Source: JAOTVV01 sp039591075
GTDB taxonomy: Bacteria > Gemmatimonadota > Gemmatimonadetes > Gemmatimonadales > GWC2-71-9
Reading direction: 5' to 3'
Assembly (NCBI GenBank): GCA_039591075.1
Contig: JBDHEI010000001.1
Span: 1 to 64,000, forward strand
DNA: 64,000 bases
Part shown: positions 1-8,381 of the stretch, piece after piece
Position numbering within the stretch: position 1 is the first letter of the stretch
How the letters are laid out: every line of letters begins with the position of its first letter
Program-made: the position numbers and the translations under genes
Notes under the pieces: generated by a model
Database searches by the model: none
What the model saw: only the letters and a program-made list of their open reading frames with translations
What the model was told of the DNA's origin: nothing

Positions 1-2
1 TG

Positions 3-410
3 GCCGGTGAAGGGGTGATTGCCGGTCGGGCGTGGGTCGCTGCCAGCCTGCCGTTCACATTCCTGGGACGGGGAGGCAGGCTCACGGTGCGGTCCGGCGG
101 CCTTCGCGGTGACAGCATGCCGCAACTCGAGTTCCGGCTCGGCGGACCAGAGACCGTGCGGGGGTACGCGTATGGGGTGCGGCGGGGGAGGGAGATCTGG
201 GCGGCACAGTTCGATGTTGCCCTGACCCGCTCGCGACTCCTGGCGCCGGTGGCGTTCGTCGACGTCGGCGACACGTTCACGTCCGATCCGATGGTCGGCG
301 CCGGTGTCGGCCTCTCGTTGCTCAACGGCCTGGTCCGGTTCAATCTCTCCAAGGGCCTTCGGCCAGTGAACGAGGTCCGATTCGATCTGCTCTTTCGCGC
401 GCCACGGTGA
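3..410 (+). CDS. C-terminal part of an Omp85/BamA-type outer-membrane barrel protein (5' end outside window)
   Basis: The frame is open to the window edge and ends in TGA at 408-410, so only about the last 135 residues are seen. The segment 'RLGGPETVRGY' followed by alternating hydrophobic strands, 'VAFVDVGDTF' and 'GAGVGLSLL' is the typical end of the Omp85 surface-antigen barrel (BamA, TamA, haemolysin-secretion TpsB): RGY lies in the L6 loop and the last strands close the barrel. The family inserts or secretes proteins at the outer membrane. The visible part cannot say whether this is BamA, TamA or a TpsB-like exporter. Its presence shows a diderm host. The next gene starts 20 bases downstream in the same direction, so they may be co-transcribed. 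Confidence 0.6.
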   Translation, partial: AGEGVIAGRAWVAASLPFTFLGRGGRLTVRSGGLRGDSMPQLEFRLGGPETVRGYAYGVRRGREIWAAQFDVALTRSRLLAPVAFVDVGDTFTSDPMVGAGVGLSLLNGLVRFNLSKGLRPVNEVRFDLLFRAPR

Positions 411-429
411 CCGTCTAGGTTGCAATCTG

Positions 430-900
430 ATGCAGCCCAGGCCCTTCATCATCGAGGAATACGTCCGGTGGTCGGACGTAGACTTTGCCGGGATCATCTT
501 CTACGGGGCCTACGTCCGGTTTTTCGAGATCGCCGAAACGGAGCTGTTTCGAGAGGCGGGGGTGCCGTACAGCCAGGTGTTCGACCGCTTCGGGATTTGG
601 CTCCCACGGGCACACCTGCACTGTGACTTCACATATCCGGCACGCCTGGACGACCGGCTGCGGGTGGGGGCGTACTTCACCGCGTTTGGGAGGAGCTCGA
701 TTCGCATTAACTTCGACGTACTGCATGTGGGAGCCGGCGAGCTCGCGGCAGCCGGCCACGAAGTGCTCGTGTGTACCGATCGGGATAGTCTGCACCCCGT
801 GACCATACCGGCGGAATTGCGCAGCGTTCTGGAGCCATTTGCGCTCGACGAGGCGGACGCACGTCAGGCACTCGGGCTCGGGACAGGAGCAATCACGTGA
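430..900 (+). CDS. YbgC-like acyl-CoA thioesterase (hotdog fold)
   Basis: This 156-residue protein has the length of single-domain 4-hydroxybenzoyl-CoA thioesterase/YbgC family hotdog enzymes, which hydrolyse short acyl-CoA thioesters in the cytoplasm. Near the N-terminus 'VRWSDVDFAGIIFYGAYVRF' matches the family signature (R-x-x-D-x-D-x-x-G-x-x-x/Y-x-x-Y); the second Asp of the signature is the usual catalytic residue. The remaining sequence gives the expected beta strands ('LRVGAYFTAFGRSSIRINF'). The start is the ATG at 430; the stop TGA overlaps the GTG of the next gene (GTGA, 897-900), so translation is probably coupled. Substrate cannot be read from sequence. Confidence 0.8.
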   Translation: MQPRPFIIEEYVRWSDVDFAGIIFYGAYVRFFEIAETELFREAGVPYSQVFDRFGIWLPRAHLHCDFTYPARLDDRLRVGAYFTAFGRSSIRINFDVLHVGAGELAAAGHEVLVCTDRDSLHPVTIPAELRSVLEPFALDEADARQALGLGTGAIT

Positions 901-1526
901 ACAAGCGACTGGCGCTCATGACGGGAGGCCTGCTCGCCCTCGCCCTGGCGTGCGGCGGAGACGAGGAGCAGCCACCTCCGCAACCGGTACCGGCAGTGGG
1001 ACAATCCACAGCATCGGACTCGATCGTCATGCCGGCGTTTCCGGCACCGCGGCGGGACTATCTCGTTGCGCGCAGCACCGGTGTGTACGACCTGAGCGGG
1101 GAGTGGCCCGCGCGGGCGGCGATGTGTGACGACCCGGCCATCATGGAGATCCTGGCGCAGCAACCCGGCGTGGGCACCATCCTGCTACTGCGACTCCCGC
1201 CGGCACCCGAGCGCCTCGCCATATACCCCATCACAATCGCGGATTCGGGCGCACCCCCTCCTCCGGCAGCCCAGATCGGGGTTCAGCTCTTCCAGGGCGC
1301 GAATGCCTATGCGTTCCAGGGTCTTGACGGACAGGTGGTGCTGACGGGTTTAGGCGATCGCGTGAGTGGCCGGTATCAGGTGACGCTGCGGGAGATCAGT
1401 TCCGACGGTCTGGCCAAATACGCCGGTGTCTTCGAATCCGTCATGCTCGAGGCGCTGCCGGAGGAGCAATGCGAGGAGTGGAAGGGAGCGCTCCTGCCCA
1501 CCGACTCGATCATGGGCGGGAACTAG
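897..1526 (+). CDS. Predicted lipoprotein of unknown function
   Basis: The GTG start overlaps the stop of the thioesterase gene by 4 bases. The N-terminus is a lipoprotein signal: MNKR, a hydrophobic run, then the lipobox 'LALAC' with Cys at about residue 19, followed by a Gly/Asp/Glu/Gln/Pro-rich linker. The mature part (about 185 residues) has no domain I recognise. Cys residues in 'AAMCDDP' and 'EEQCEEW' near its two ends could form a disulphide in the periplasm. Expected location is the outer or inner membrane as a lipid-anchored periplasmic protein. The protein is followed within 20 bases by ispH, so it sits mid-operon. Confidence 0.7.
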   Translation: MNKRLALMTGGLLALALACGGDEEQPPPQPVPAVGQSTASDSIVMPAFPAPRRDYLVARSTGVYDLSGEWPARAAMCDDPAIMEILAQQPGVGTILLLRLPPAPERLAIYPITIADSGAPPPPAAQIGVQLFQGANAYAFQGLDGQVVLTGLGDRVSGRYQVTLREISSDGLAKYAGVFESVMLEALPEEQCEEWKGALLPTDSIMGGN

Positions 1527-1543
1527 CGATCGTGCCAACTCCG

Positions 1544-2740
1544 ATGGATCAGACCTACTTTCGCAAAGGATTCGGCCTCAAGCGTGAGATCGAGGGACAT
1601 CTCGCGACCGACTATCACAGTCGCTTGGTCGACCGCATCCGCGAGTCCGACTTCACCATCGAGGTAAACGGTCTGACGATTCGTCTCGCGCAGGAATTCG
1701 GCTTCTGTTACGGGGTGGACCGCGCAGTGGAATATGCGTACGAGAGCCGTGAGAAGTTTCCGGACCGGCGCATCTTCCTCGTCGGAGAAATCATTCACAA
1801 TCCGCACGTCAACGAGAAGCTCGAGACGATGGGCGTGACGGTTCTCCGTCCTAGCAACGGGGGCGATTTCGACCTCTCGGCAGTCGAGCCGGAGGATGTG
1901 GTCCTGATCCCGGCGTTCGGCGTGCGAGTGTCGGATTTCGACAGGCTCCGCGACATAGGCTGTGTGTTGGTGGATACGACCTGTGGGTCGGTCCTCAACG
2001 TCTGGAAGCGTGTCGAGAGTTATGCGCGGGATGGTTATACGGCCATCGTTCACGGGAAGCACTTTCACGAGGAGACCAAGGCCACCGCCAGCCAGGTCAC
2101 CAAGCATCCGGACGGACGATACTTGATCGTGCGGGACATGAACGAGACGGAACTTCTGTGTCGCTACCTCCGGGGCGATGAGTCCGTCGATGCCGTGCAA
2201 GCGACATTCGGCGAAAAGGTCTCCACGGGGTTCGTGTTCGAACGCGACCTCCAGCGGGTCGGCCTGGCGAATCAGACCACCATGCTGGCCTCCGAATCGC
2301 TGGAGATCGCCATGCGGATCGGTCACGCGATGGCCGCTCGGTACGGCCAGGAGAAGCTCGCCGATCACTTTCGCAGCTTCGGCACGATCTGTTCGGCCAC
2401 GCAGGAACGCCAGGATGCGATTCTGGCACTCATCGAGGAGCCGCTGGACGTGATGGTCGTGGTAGGTGGCTACAACTCGAGCAACACGAGCAACCTCGCC
2501 CGCATTTGCGCGCGCAAAGTGACGACCTACCACATCGCCGATTCATCCTGCATCGATCCCGATACGGGCGCGATTCGCCACAAGCCGGTAGATGCCAAGG
2601 ACGAGGTGACGACCACCGAGTGGCTCACGTCCGAGGTAGGACGGATCGGCATCACGGCCGGCGCCTCGACGCCCAACAACAAGATCGGCGCGGCGATCGA
2701 GCGCATCCTCCACACCAAAGGTCTCAGCGCTCCCTTTTGA
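1544..2740 (+). CDS. ispH: 4-hydroxy-3-methylbut-2-enyl diphosphate reductase, long (plant/cyanobacterial) type
   Basis: This is the last enzyme of the MEP isoprenoid pathway, a cytoplasmic 4Fe-4S protein that reduces HMBPP to IPP and DMAPP. The three conserved cluster cysteines are visible in 'FGFCYGVDRAV', 'VDTTCGSV' and 'TICSATQERQ', with the TQERQ motif and the 'GGYNSSNT' substrate loop. At 398 residues it is about 80-90 longer than E. coli IspH and has the N-terminal extension (FRKGFGLK..) of the plant and cyanobacterial class. I chose ATG 1544; an in-frame GTG at 1532, 5 bases after the lipoprotein stop, would give 402 residues. Function is secure. Confidence 0.95.
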   Translation: MDQTYFRKGFGLKREIEGHLATDYHSRLVDRIRESDFTIEVNGLTIRLAQEFGFCYGVDRAVEYAYESREKFPDRRIFLVGEIIHNPHVNEKLETMGVTVLRPSNGGDFDLSAVEPEDVVLIPAFGVRVSDFDRLRDIGCVLVDTTCGSVLNVWKRVESYARDGYTAIVHGKHFHEETKATASQVTKHPDGRYLIVRDMNETELLCRYLRGDESVDAVQATFGEKVSTGFVFERDLQRVGLANQTTMLASESLEIAMRIGHAMAARYGQEKLADHFRSFGTICSATQERQDAILALIEEPLDVMVVVGGYNSSNTSNLARICARKVTTYHIADSSCIDPDTGAIRHKPVDAKDEVTTTEWLTSEVGRIGITAGASTPNNKIGAAIERILHTKGLSAPF

Positions 2741-2866
2741 ACCGACGGGTCGCAGGGCAGCGGCTCATCAAGAGGTGGAGCATGGCAAGTTGGCCGACCG
2801 GGAACGAGTGAAGGCGTACGACGGCGGGCAACTCGAGTCCAGCAGTCATTCGCCTCGAGCCGTCCT

Positions 2867-3496
2867 GTGACCAAGCGCTGGAAACCGTCGGCAACCGCAC
2901 TGATCCTGGCCAACCTGGTGCCCCTGGTGGGCGTCGTCCTGTTCGGCTGGGACGTTTTTTCCGTCGTCTTTCTCTTTTGGCTCGAAAATCTCGTCGTCGG
3001 CGGGTTCAACGTGCTGCGGATGGCATGGGTTGAGCGGGGCGCCGAGAGACGGCCCGCCGTGAAGTACGTCATGATCCCGTTCTTCGCGTTCCACTATGGC
3101 ATGTTCACGCTGATTCACGGCGTGTTCGTGTTTAGCCTGTTCGGCGGCAGAATGGTTCAGGGGATCGGCTTCCCGTCACTGGTGGCCATCGTCGATGTCA
3201 TTGCGACGCAGAAACTGTGGGTCGCCGTGGCGGCGCTCTTCATCAGTCACGGGTACTCGTTCGTGGTGAACTATCTCGGCAGCCAGGAGTATCGAACGGT
3301 GCCTTTGGAGCGGCTCATGCACCAGCCCTACAATCGCATCATAGTCCTCCATCTCGTAATCATTTTCGGTGGGTTCGTCGTGATGACGCTCCAGGAGCCG
3401 AGAATCGGTATCGCGCTGCTCGTGGTCATCAAGATTGTGGTGGACCTTCGCGCCCATCTTGGGGAACACCGGAAGCTGCAAGCGGCAGCAGCCTAG
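2867..3496 (+). CDS. DUF6498-type integral membrane protein
   Basis: A 209-residue, mostly hydrophobic protein with about five or six membrane segments. The N-terminal stretch 'ALILANLVPLVGVVLFGW' followed by 'FLFWLENLVVGGFNVLRM' is the hallmark of DUF6498 proteins, whose function is unknown. A GTG at 2867 is the start. The 126 bases between ispH and this gene show no clear promoter or hairpin. The TAG stop overlaps the stop of the convergent dnaE2 gene by four bases (3493-3496), so no terminator fits between them. Confidence 0.7.
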   Translation: MTKRWKPSATALILANLVPLVGVVLFGWDVFSVVFLFWLENLVVGGFNVLRMAWVERGAERRPAVKYVMIPFFAFHYGMFTLIHGVFVFSLFGGRMVQGIGFPSLVAIVDVIATQKLWVAVAALFISHGYSFVVNYLGSQEYRTVPLERLMHQPYNRIIVLHLVIIFGGFVVMTLQEPRIGIALLVVIKIVVDLRAHLGEHRKLQAAAA

Positions 3497-6400
3497 CCCC
3501 AGTTCTTCGAGCCCGGCGCATGCCGTCGCAGGTCCTTGAGGAAGGTGGCCATGCGGACCGGTCGCTTATCGTGAGGTGAGGTGGCCTCGTTCCATTGCTC
3601 ATCCCCCACCACCGGCTTGCGTGGCCGTCCGATGGTGAGCGGTCGGACTTCCTGCGCGATCACGTTCACCGTCCCGTCATCCTTTGCCACTGTGCCGGCA
3701 ATCCAGAGAAACGGCTCGCCGCGAATCGCAACCCGATCGCGCTCGTAGATCTGGGGTCGAACGATGACATTGACCATGCCCGCCTCGTCTTCGAGCAAGA
3801 TGAACGTGTAGCCCCGCGCCGTTTCGGGACGCTGTCGGGCGACCACGAGTCCCGCGATCTGGACGTCGCTACCGTGTTCGAGGGCTTCCATCACGTCGCT
3901 CCGGATCGCCGTTGTGGGTAGCGACGGCCTCAAGACGGTGAATGGATGGCCGCTCGTCGAGAATCCGAGTACCTCGTATTCGGCGATCAGACGCTCATCG
4001 GTGGCGACGTCCCCGAAGCGGAGGTGTTCGTACGGATGCACGAGGGGCAACTCGAGCTGCCGACGGGTTCGGTGTCGGCTGGGGGGGTCGGTTTTGGGCG
4101 GCAGCCAAAGTCCGACTTGCCAGAGTAGCTCGCGCCGGGTGAGCCCGAACCGGTCACAACCGCCGACCCACACGAGGTACTCGATAGCGTCCCGGGACAA
4201 CGCGGCCGGAGCACGTCGCACCAGGTCGCCGAGACTTCTGAAGGGACCGTTCCGAAGCCGCTCGTCGACGACGACCTCGGTCATGTCCCAACCCCAGTTC
4301 CGGAGGAACCCGAGGCCTACGCGGATGTGACCGTCTTCGACCGTGCAGTAGACATCACTCCGGTTTACATCCGGCAGGAGTGCCTCGACGCCGTGGCGAT
4401 CGGCATCGCGCACTAAGGCATCGAGCGAGTAAAACCCCATGGGTTGGTTGTTGAATAGCGCCGTGTAATACTCGACGGCGTGGTAGTGGCGCAGCCATGC
4501 CGACTGGTAGGCGAGCAAGCCAAACGCGGCCGCGTGCGACTTGGGAAAACCGAACTCCGAAAATGCCACGACCTGCTCGAAGACCTTGCGTGCCGTTGCC
4601 TCGGACACGCCGTGACGGCGCGTGCCCTCGAGGAACTCCTCCCAGAAGTCCTCCATGAGTTCGCGCGATCGGCGCCGGCTCATCGCTCGACGTAGCGCTT
4701 CGGCCTGTCCGGCCGAGAAACTGGCCAAGGCCTGGCACACCTGGAGGACCTGGTCCTGGAAAATGATCACGCCGAGCGTTTCGCCGAGCGCATCGCCAAG
4801 CAGTGGGTGCTCCACCGGCGGGTCGTAGGGCAGACCTTGGGCACGAGCGTGTCGCTGCGCCTCCCGCCGCCGCACATACGGATTCACCGCACCGCCGACG
4901 ATCGGTCCTGGACGGACGATCGCGACCTCGACCGCGAGGTCTTCGAGATTCCGGGGACGTGTACGGCGGATCATCTGGATCTGCGCCCGGCTCTCGATTT
5001 GGAACAGGCCTACGGTGTCGCCCGAGCAGATTTGATCGAACACACGATCGTCCTCGAAGTCGATGCGACTCAGATCAGGTGGTGTTCCTTCTTTCCGTGC
5101 CACGAGCTCGACGCACTCCTCGACCAGCGAGAGCATGCCGAGCGCAAGGAAGTCGATCTTGATAAAGCGCGCGTCGTCGCACGAATCCTTGTCCCACTGG
5201 CACACGACGCGATCGGGCATCGCTGAGCGCTCCAGCGGAACGATCTCCACAAGGGGCCGACTCGAGATGATCATTCCGCCGACGTGTTGGGAGATGTGAC
5301 GCGGCAGTCCGGCGATCTCTTCGGCGAGAGCACAGAGATCTCGCCAGAGTGGGGCCTTCACCCGATCGGCGAATCCCGGCAACTGCGAGAGCTCCTCGCT
5401 GAGCGCACCGGCCGAGTGGTGTCCCGCGAGGCGGGCGACCTGTTCGATCTCGCCCTGGGGTAGATCGAGTGCCTTGCCAAGCTCGCGCACCGCCGACCGG
5501 AGCCGGTACGTCGGGAAGGAACACACGAGTCCCGTGTGTGCGTCGCCGTAGCGCAGGTACACGCGGCGGATCAGTTCCTCGCGAATCTCCCGAGGGAAGT
5601 CGAGATCAATGTCGGGAACCGAGGCCAGGGTCTCGTTCAGAAAGCGACCGAGGAAGAGTCGATTGGCGACCGGGTCGATGTGCGACAAGCCGAGGAAGTA
5701 GCAGATGATCGACGAAACGGACGAACCGCGTCCCCGACCCGGTAACAGGTTGCCGGTCGCTCGACGGCTCCCCGAGCGAACCTCGGCGGCCACCTCACGC
5801 GCCAGTTCGAAGAGATCGTGGTACACCAGAAAAAAACCGCACAGCCCGTGACGCTCGACGAGCCGAAGCTCCTCATCCAATCGCTGTTCGGCTTCCCTGC
5901 GGTGAGGAGAGTTGGGGGGATAGCGGTCGTCGAGGCGCGTGCGGCACAGTGCGGCCAAGGCCGCAGGGGCCGGTTGTCGGTCCGCACCATGGAAGTCGGG
6001 GAAGCTATACCCGAGATCTGTCGTGAGGTCGAAGGCCAGGCATCGCTCGGCGATGTGGAGCGTGTTCGCAACGGCGTCCGGGCGATCACGGAACAGGGCG
6101 GTGACCTCCGCGGGTCGTCGAAGAAAGAACTCGCTATTGGGGCGTCGAACGTGATGAGATGCGTCGAGCGTAGTACGATGGCGGATGGCCACGAGGGCGT
6201 CATGGAGCCGATGCCGCTCCCGATGGTGGTAGTGGACGTCGCCTGTAGCAACCACCGACAAGCGTTCGACGTCGGCGATGTCGGCGAGTGTTCGGGTGAG
6301 CGCACGGTCACCGCGGACCGCATTGCGCTGCAGCTCGACGAAGAAGCGGTCACTGCCAAACACCGCACGACAGTGCGCGGCGAAGCGCCGAGCAGCGGTT

Positions 6401-6813
6401 AGGCCCTCACGAGCGAGCACGGACGGGAGCAGCCCCTCACGACATCCCGAGAGCACGATCAATCCCTCGTGACGGGCCTCGAGTGACGCGAAGTCGAGGC
6501 GCGGGTCGCGGCGGTCGTCCCGACCCAGGTGTGCTTCGGTGAGGAGCCGGCAGAGATTGGCATATCCTCGGGGTGTTTCCACCAACAGTGTGACGTGTGT
6601 GCCGTCGAGCAGGGTCACTTCGGCACCAGTAATGGCCCCGATCCCTACGTGTTTGGCGGCCTGGGCAAAGGCCATGGAGCCGTACAGTCCGTTGTGATCC
6701 GTGAGTGCCAGGGCTGGGTAGCCAAGAACCTCCGCTTGGAGCACGAGCTGCTCCGGGAGGGACGCTCCGTCAAGGAAGGAGAAGGCGGAGTGGCAGTGAA
6801 GCTCGATGTACAT
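3493..6813 (-). CDS. dnaE2: Error-prone DNA polymerase III alpha subunit, DnaE2/ImuC
   Basis: A 1106-residue C-family polymerase. The N-terminal PHP domain starts at once with 'ELHCHSAFSFLDGAS'. The palm carries the catalytic acidic motif 'PDIDLDFP' near residue 400 and 'IKIDFLALGML' near 555; helix-hairpin-helix and OB-fold regions follow ('VVARQRPETARGYTF', near 1000). Length and lack of a long C-terminal tau-binding region fit DnaE2 (ImuC), the SOS-induced translesion polymerase, rather than replicative DnaE1. It works with ImuB, which brings the clamp. It is the last gene of the minus-strand imu-type operon; 45 bases separate it from the DUF6504-like gene and hold a copy of the motif GTTCGGGATAC also found at the operon head. 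It ends tail-to-tail, overlapping the DUF6498 gene by 4 bases. Confidence 0.95.
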   Translation of the reverse strand: MYIELHCHSAFSFLDGASLPEQLVLQAEVLGYPALALTDHNGLYGSMAFAQAAKHVGIGAITGAEVTLLDGTHVTLLVETPRGYANLCRLLTEAHLGRDDRRDPRLDFASLEARHEGLIVLSGCREGLLPSVLAREGLTAARRFAAHCRAVFGSDRFFVELQRNAVRGDRALTRTLADIADVERLSVVATGDVHYHHRERHRLHDALVAIRHRTTLDASHHVRRPNSEFFLRRPAEVTALFRDRPDAVANTLHIAERCLAFDLTTDLGYSFPDFHGADRQPAPAALAALCRTRLDDRYPPNSPHRREAEQRLDEELRLVERHGLCGFFLVYHDLFELAREVAAEVRSGSRRATGNLLPGRGRGSSVSSIICYFLGLSHIDPVANRLFLGRFLNETLASVPDIDLDFPREIREELIRRVYLRYGDAHTGLVCSFPTYRLRSAVRELGKALDLPQGEIEQVARLAGHHSAGALSEELSQLPGFADRVKAPLWRDLCALAEEIAGLPRHISQHVGGMIISSRPLVEIVPLERSAMPDRVVCQWDKDSCDDARFIKIDFLALGMLSLVEECVELVARKEGTPPDLSRIDFEDDRVFDQICSGDTVGLFQIESRAQIQMIRRTRPRNLEDLAVEVAIVRPGPIVGGAVNPYVRRREAQRHARAQGLPYDPPVEHPLLGDALGETLGVIIFQDQVLQVCQALASFSAGQAEALRRAMSRRRSRELMEDFWEEFLEGTRRHGVSEATARKVFEQVVAFSEFGFPKSHAAAFGLLAYQSAWLRHYHAVEYYTALFNNQPMGFYSLDALVRDADRHGVEALLPDVNRSDVYCTVEDGHIRVGLGFLRNWGWDMTEVVVDERLRNGPFRSLGDLVRRAPAALSRDAIEYLVWVGGCDRFGLTRRELLWQVGLWLPPKTDPPSRHRTRRQLELPLVHPYEHLRFGDVATDERLIAEYEVLGFSTSGHPFTVLRPSLPTTAIRSDVMEALEHGSDVQIAGLVVARQRPETARGYTFILLEDEAGMVNVIVRPQIYERDRVAIRGEPFLWIAGTVAKDDGTVNVIAQEVRPLTIGRPRKPVVGDEQWNEATSPHDKRPVRMATFLKDLRRHAPGSKNWG

Positions 6814-6841
6814 GGATAGACGTGAGGGTGCTGTGCGAACG

Positions 6842-6852
6842 GTTCGGGATAC
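6842..6852. promoter_or_regulatory. GTTCGGGATAC motif upstream of dnaE2
   Basis: The 11-mer GTTCGGGATAC lies in the short gap between the DUF6504-like gene and dnaE2, and is identical to the first 11 bases of the GTTC-N7-GTTC element at 9646-9660. Here the second half-site is CGTCC rather than GTTC, and CGAAC directly precedes it, giving the small palindrome CGAACGGTTCG (6836-6846). It could be a degenerate SOS operator for separate dnaE2 induction. This is inference. Confidence 0.35.
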
Positions 6853-6858
6853 CGTCCG

Positions 6859-7176
6859 CTACGGCATCTGCAGGAACCACCCGCCGGTGTTTAGATCTTC
6901 GAACAGGATCACGTGGCTTCCTCCCGCGAGGACGATGTCGAGATAGCGCCGGGTGAGAGAGTGGCGCCACCACTCGTCGTCGATGCGCCAGATCTCGAGA
7001 ATCTCCTCGACCGCCCGATAGTTCGGCCCGCCCGAGGCCGTGGTCGAGTGATCGGGCGTTTCGTTCGTCACGGCCGTGGGAAGCCCGTGGTCGTCCACCA
7101 AGACGTGCACGGATTGCGGGACGTTCAGGGCTCGAAGTCGATCAATGCGTAGCGGCGTTCGGGCAGACGCGACCAT
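6859..7176 (-). CDS. DUF6504-like small protein of the imuB-dnaE2 operon
   Basis: A 105-residue protein if translated from the ATG at 7176. The C-terminal 45 residues, with 'IWRIDDEWWR', 'SLTRRYLDIVL', 'FEDLNTGGWF', match the DUF6504-type proteins I associate with imuB/dnaE2 loci; their function is unknown. The preceding stretch 'VHVLVDDHGLPTAV' also looks conserved. The ATG lies inside imuB (52-base overlap); a CTG overlapping the imuB stop (CTGA, 7125-7128) would give a protein of about 89 residues starting right at the conserved block, so the start is uncertain. Position between imuB and dnaE2 argues for a role in the mutasome or its regulation. Confidence 0.65.
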   Translation of the reverse strand: MVASARTPLRIDRLRALNVPQSVHVLVDDHGLPTAVTNETPDHSTTASGGPNYRAVEEILEIWRIDDEWWRHSLTRRYLDIVLAGGSHVILFEDLNTGGWFLQMP

Positions 7177-8381
7177 GGCTGAACCTCGACGATGTGGGAC
7201 AAGAGCGGACGCTTGAATCGTGTTTCGATCTCCCTGGCTGCGGCGTGTAGGGCCTGACGACGGCCGGCCCTGGCCGAGCTGCTGGCGTCGCGGGCAAAGA
7301 GTTGGAGCTCGTCGGTGCCCCGTGCGAAGGAGGTGAATTCCACGGCGAGATGCTCGACGGCACCGGTCGGTGGCGAGGACTCGAGTCGGGTGTTGAGTGG
7401 TGCGGCGATACGATCCCGATGTGCGGACGGATCCTTGAGGATCACCTCGGTGAGCCATGAAACGCCGTGCTCGAGCATGGCACGAAGGCGCACGACGTGA
7501 ACCCGCCAGCCGGTTCGGCGGGGATGACGCAGTCCGCGTTCGATCAACGTATCGATCGCGTGCGCGAGCACGGTCCGGTCGGCAGCCGGTACCGGAAAAT
7601 CGAGACCTGCGACGATCGGCTCGGGTCGCTGATGTCCGATGACGGGGTCGGCGATCTTTCCCGTTGCCAACCGCCACGCACGTCCACCCTCGGCTCCGAA
7701 CTGGGACACCATGGCCGGCTCGGGCAGTCGCGCGACATCACCCAGCGTTGCGAGACCGAGTTGCCGGAGCCGCCGATGGGTGTCGCTCGTGATCGGGAGG
7801 ACCGCAACGGGCTGGTGGGCCAGGAATGCCTGGTGCTCACCGTCGGGTACCACGACCACCGTGCCGCGCTTGGCGCGCGTAGCTGCGACCCACGAGAGGA
7901 ACTTGCCGCGAGCCCATCCCAGGCGGTATGACGGATGGCCGGCGGTACTGTCGCATCCACCGTGCTGCCTCACCGCCTGTGTCACAGCCTCGGCCTGGTC
8001 CAGCGGTCCGCCGTAGAGCCCGTCCAGGCCATCGACCCCGACGAAGACGCGTCCCAGCTCCACTGGCTCGATCACCGGGCTCACGTCCTCCAGGGCGAGG
8101 AGCAGGTGGGAGAACGTTTCGTCGTAGTGGACCGGATCGGGCTCCCGGAGCGAAAGGGACGGACAGAGCCCGATTGCCTGACTCACGGTCATGCCACTGC
8201 GCACACCCAAGCGGCGCGCAGTGGACGACACCTGCCACAGTCGACGGGTCTCGTGCGGCGAGAGCAACGCTGTCGGCCGATGGACGAGTTCCGGGTGCCG
8301 TCGTTCCTCGCACCGGAGCGGGAAGAGGGGAATCCACAAACACACGGCGAAATCGCTGCGCAGCACGACTGGTGTCGTCAT
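7125..8381 (-). CDS. imuB: ImuB, Y-family polymerase-like mutasome protein
   Basis: A 418-residue Y-family relative without an evident active polymerase centre: the N-terminal segment 'FAVCLWIPLFPLRCEERRHP' is where true Y polymerases carry the first catalytic Asp, and it has none. Further family marks are 'RRLGVRSGMTVSQAIGLCP', 'GVDGLDGLYGG', and the thumb/HhH region 'LRQLGLATLGDVARLPEPAM'. ImuB links DnaE2 to the beta clamp in SOS mutagenesis; 'DELQLFARD' near residue 357 is the likely clamp-contacting segment. The ATG at 8381 overlaps the stop of the radical SAM gene (ATGA), and GAGG lies just upstream, so the two are translationally coupled. No imuA is found in the operon. Confidence 0.88.
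   Translation of the reverse strand: MTTPVVLRSDFAVCLWIPLFPLRCEERRHPELVHRPTALLSPHETRRLWQVSSTARRLGVRSGMTVSQAIGLCPSLSLREPDPVHYDETFSHLLLALEDVSPVIEPVELGRVFVGVDGLDGLYGGPLDQAEAVTQAVRQHGGCDSTAGHPSYRLGWARGKFLSWVAATRAKRGTVVVVPDGEHQAFLAHQPVAVLPITSDTHRRLRQLGLATLGDVARLPEPAMVSQFGAEGGRAWRLATGKIADPVIGHQRPEPIVAGLDFPVPAADRTVLAHAIDTLIERGLRHPRRTGWRVHVVRLRAMLEHGVSWLTEVILKDPSAHRDRIAAPLNTRLESSPPTGAVEHLAVEFTSFARGTDELQLFARDASSSARAGRRQALHAAAREIETRFKRPLLSHIVEVQPWSRLPERRYALIDFEP

Noticed and set aside
7177..7677. Upstream extension of the DUF6504-like frame inside imuB
   Set aside because: The extra N-terminal residues are low-complexity Arg/Ser/Thr-rich shadow of imuB; only the last 105 codons are gene-like.
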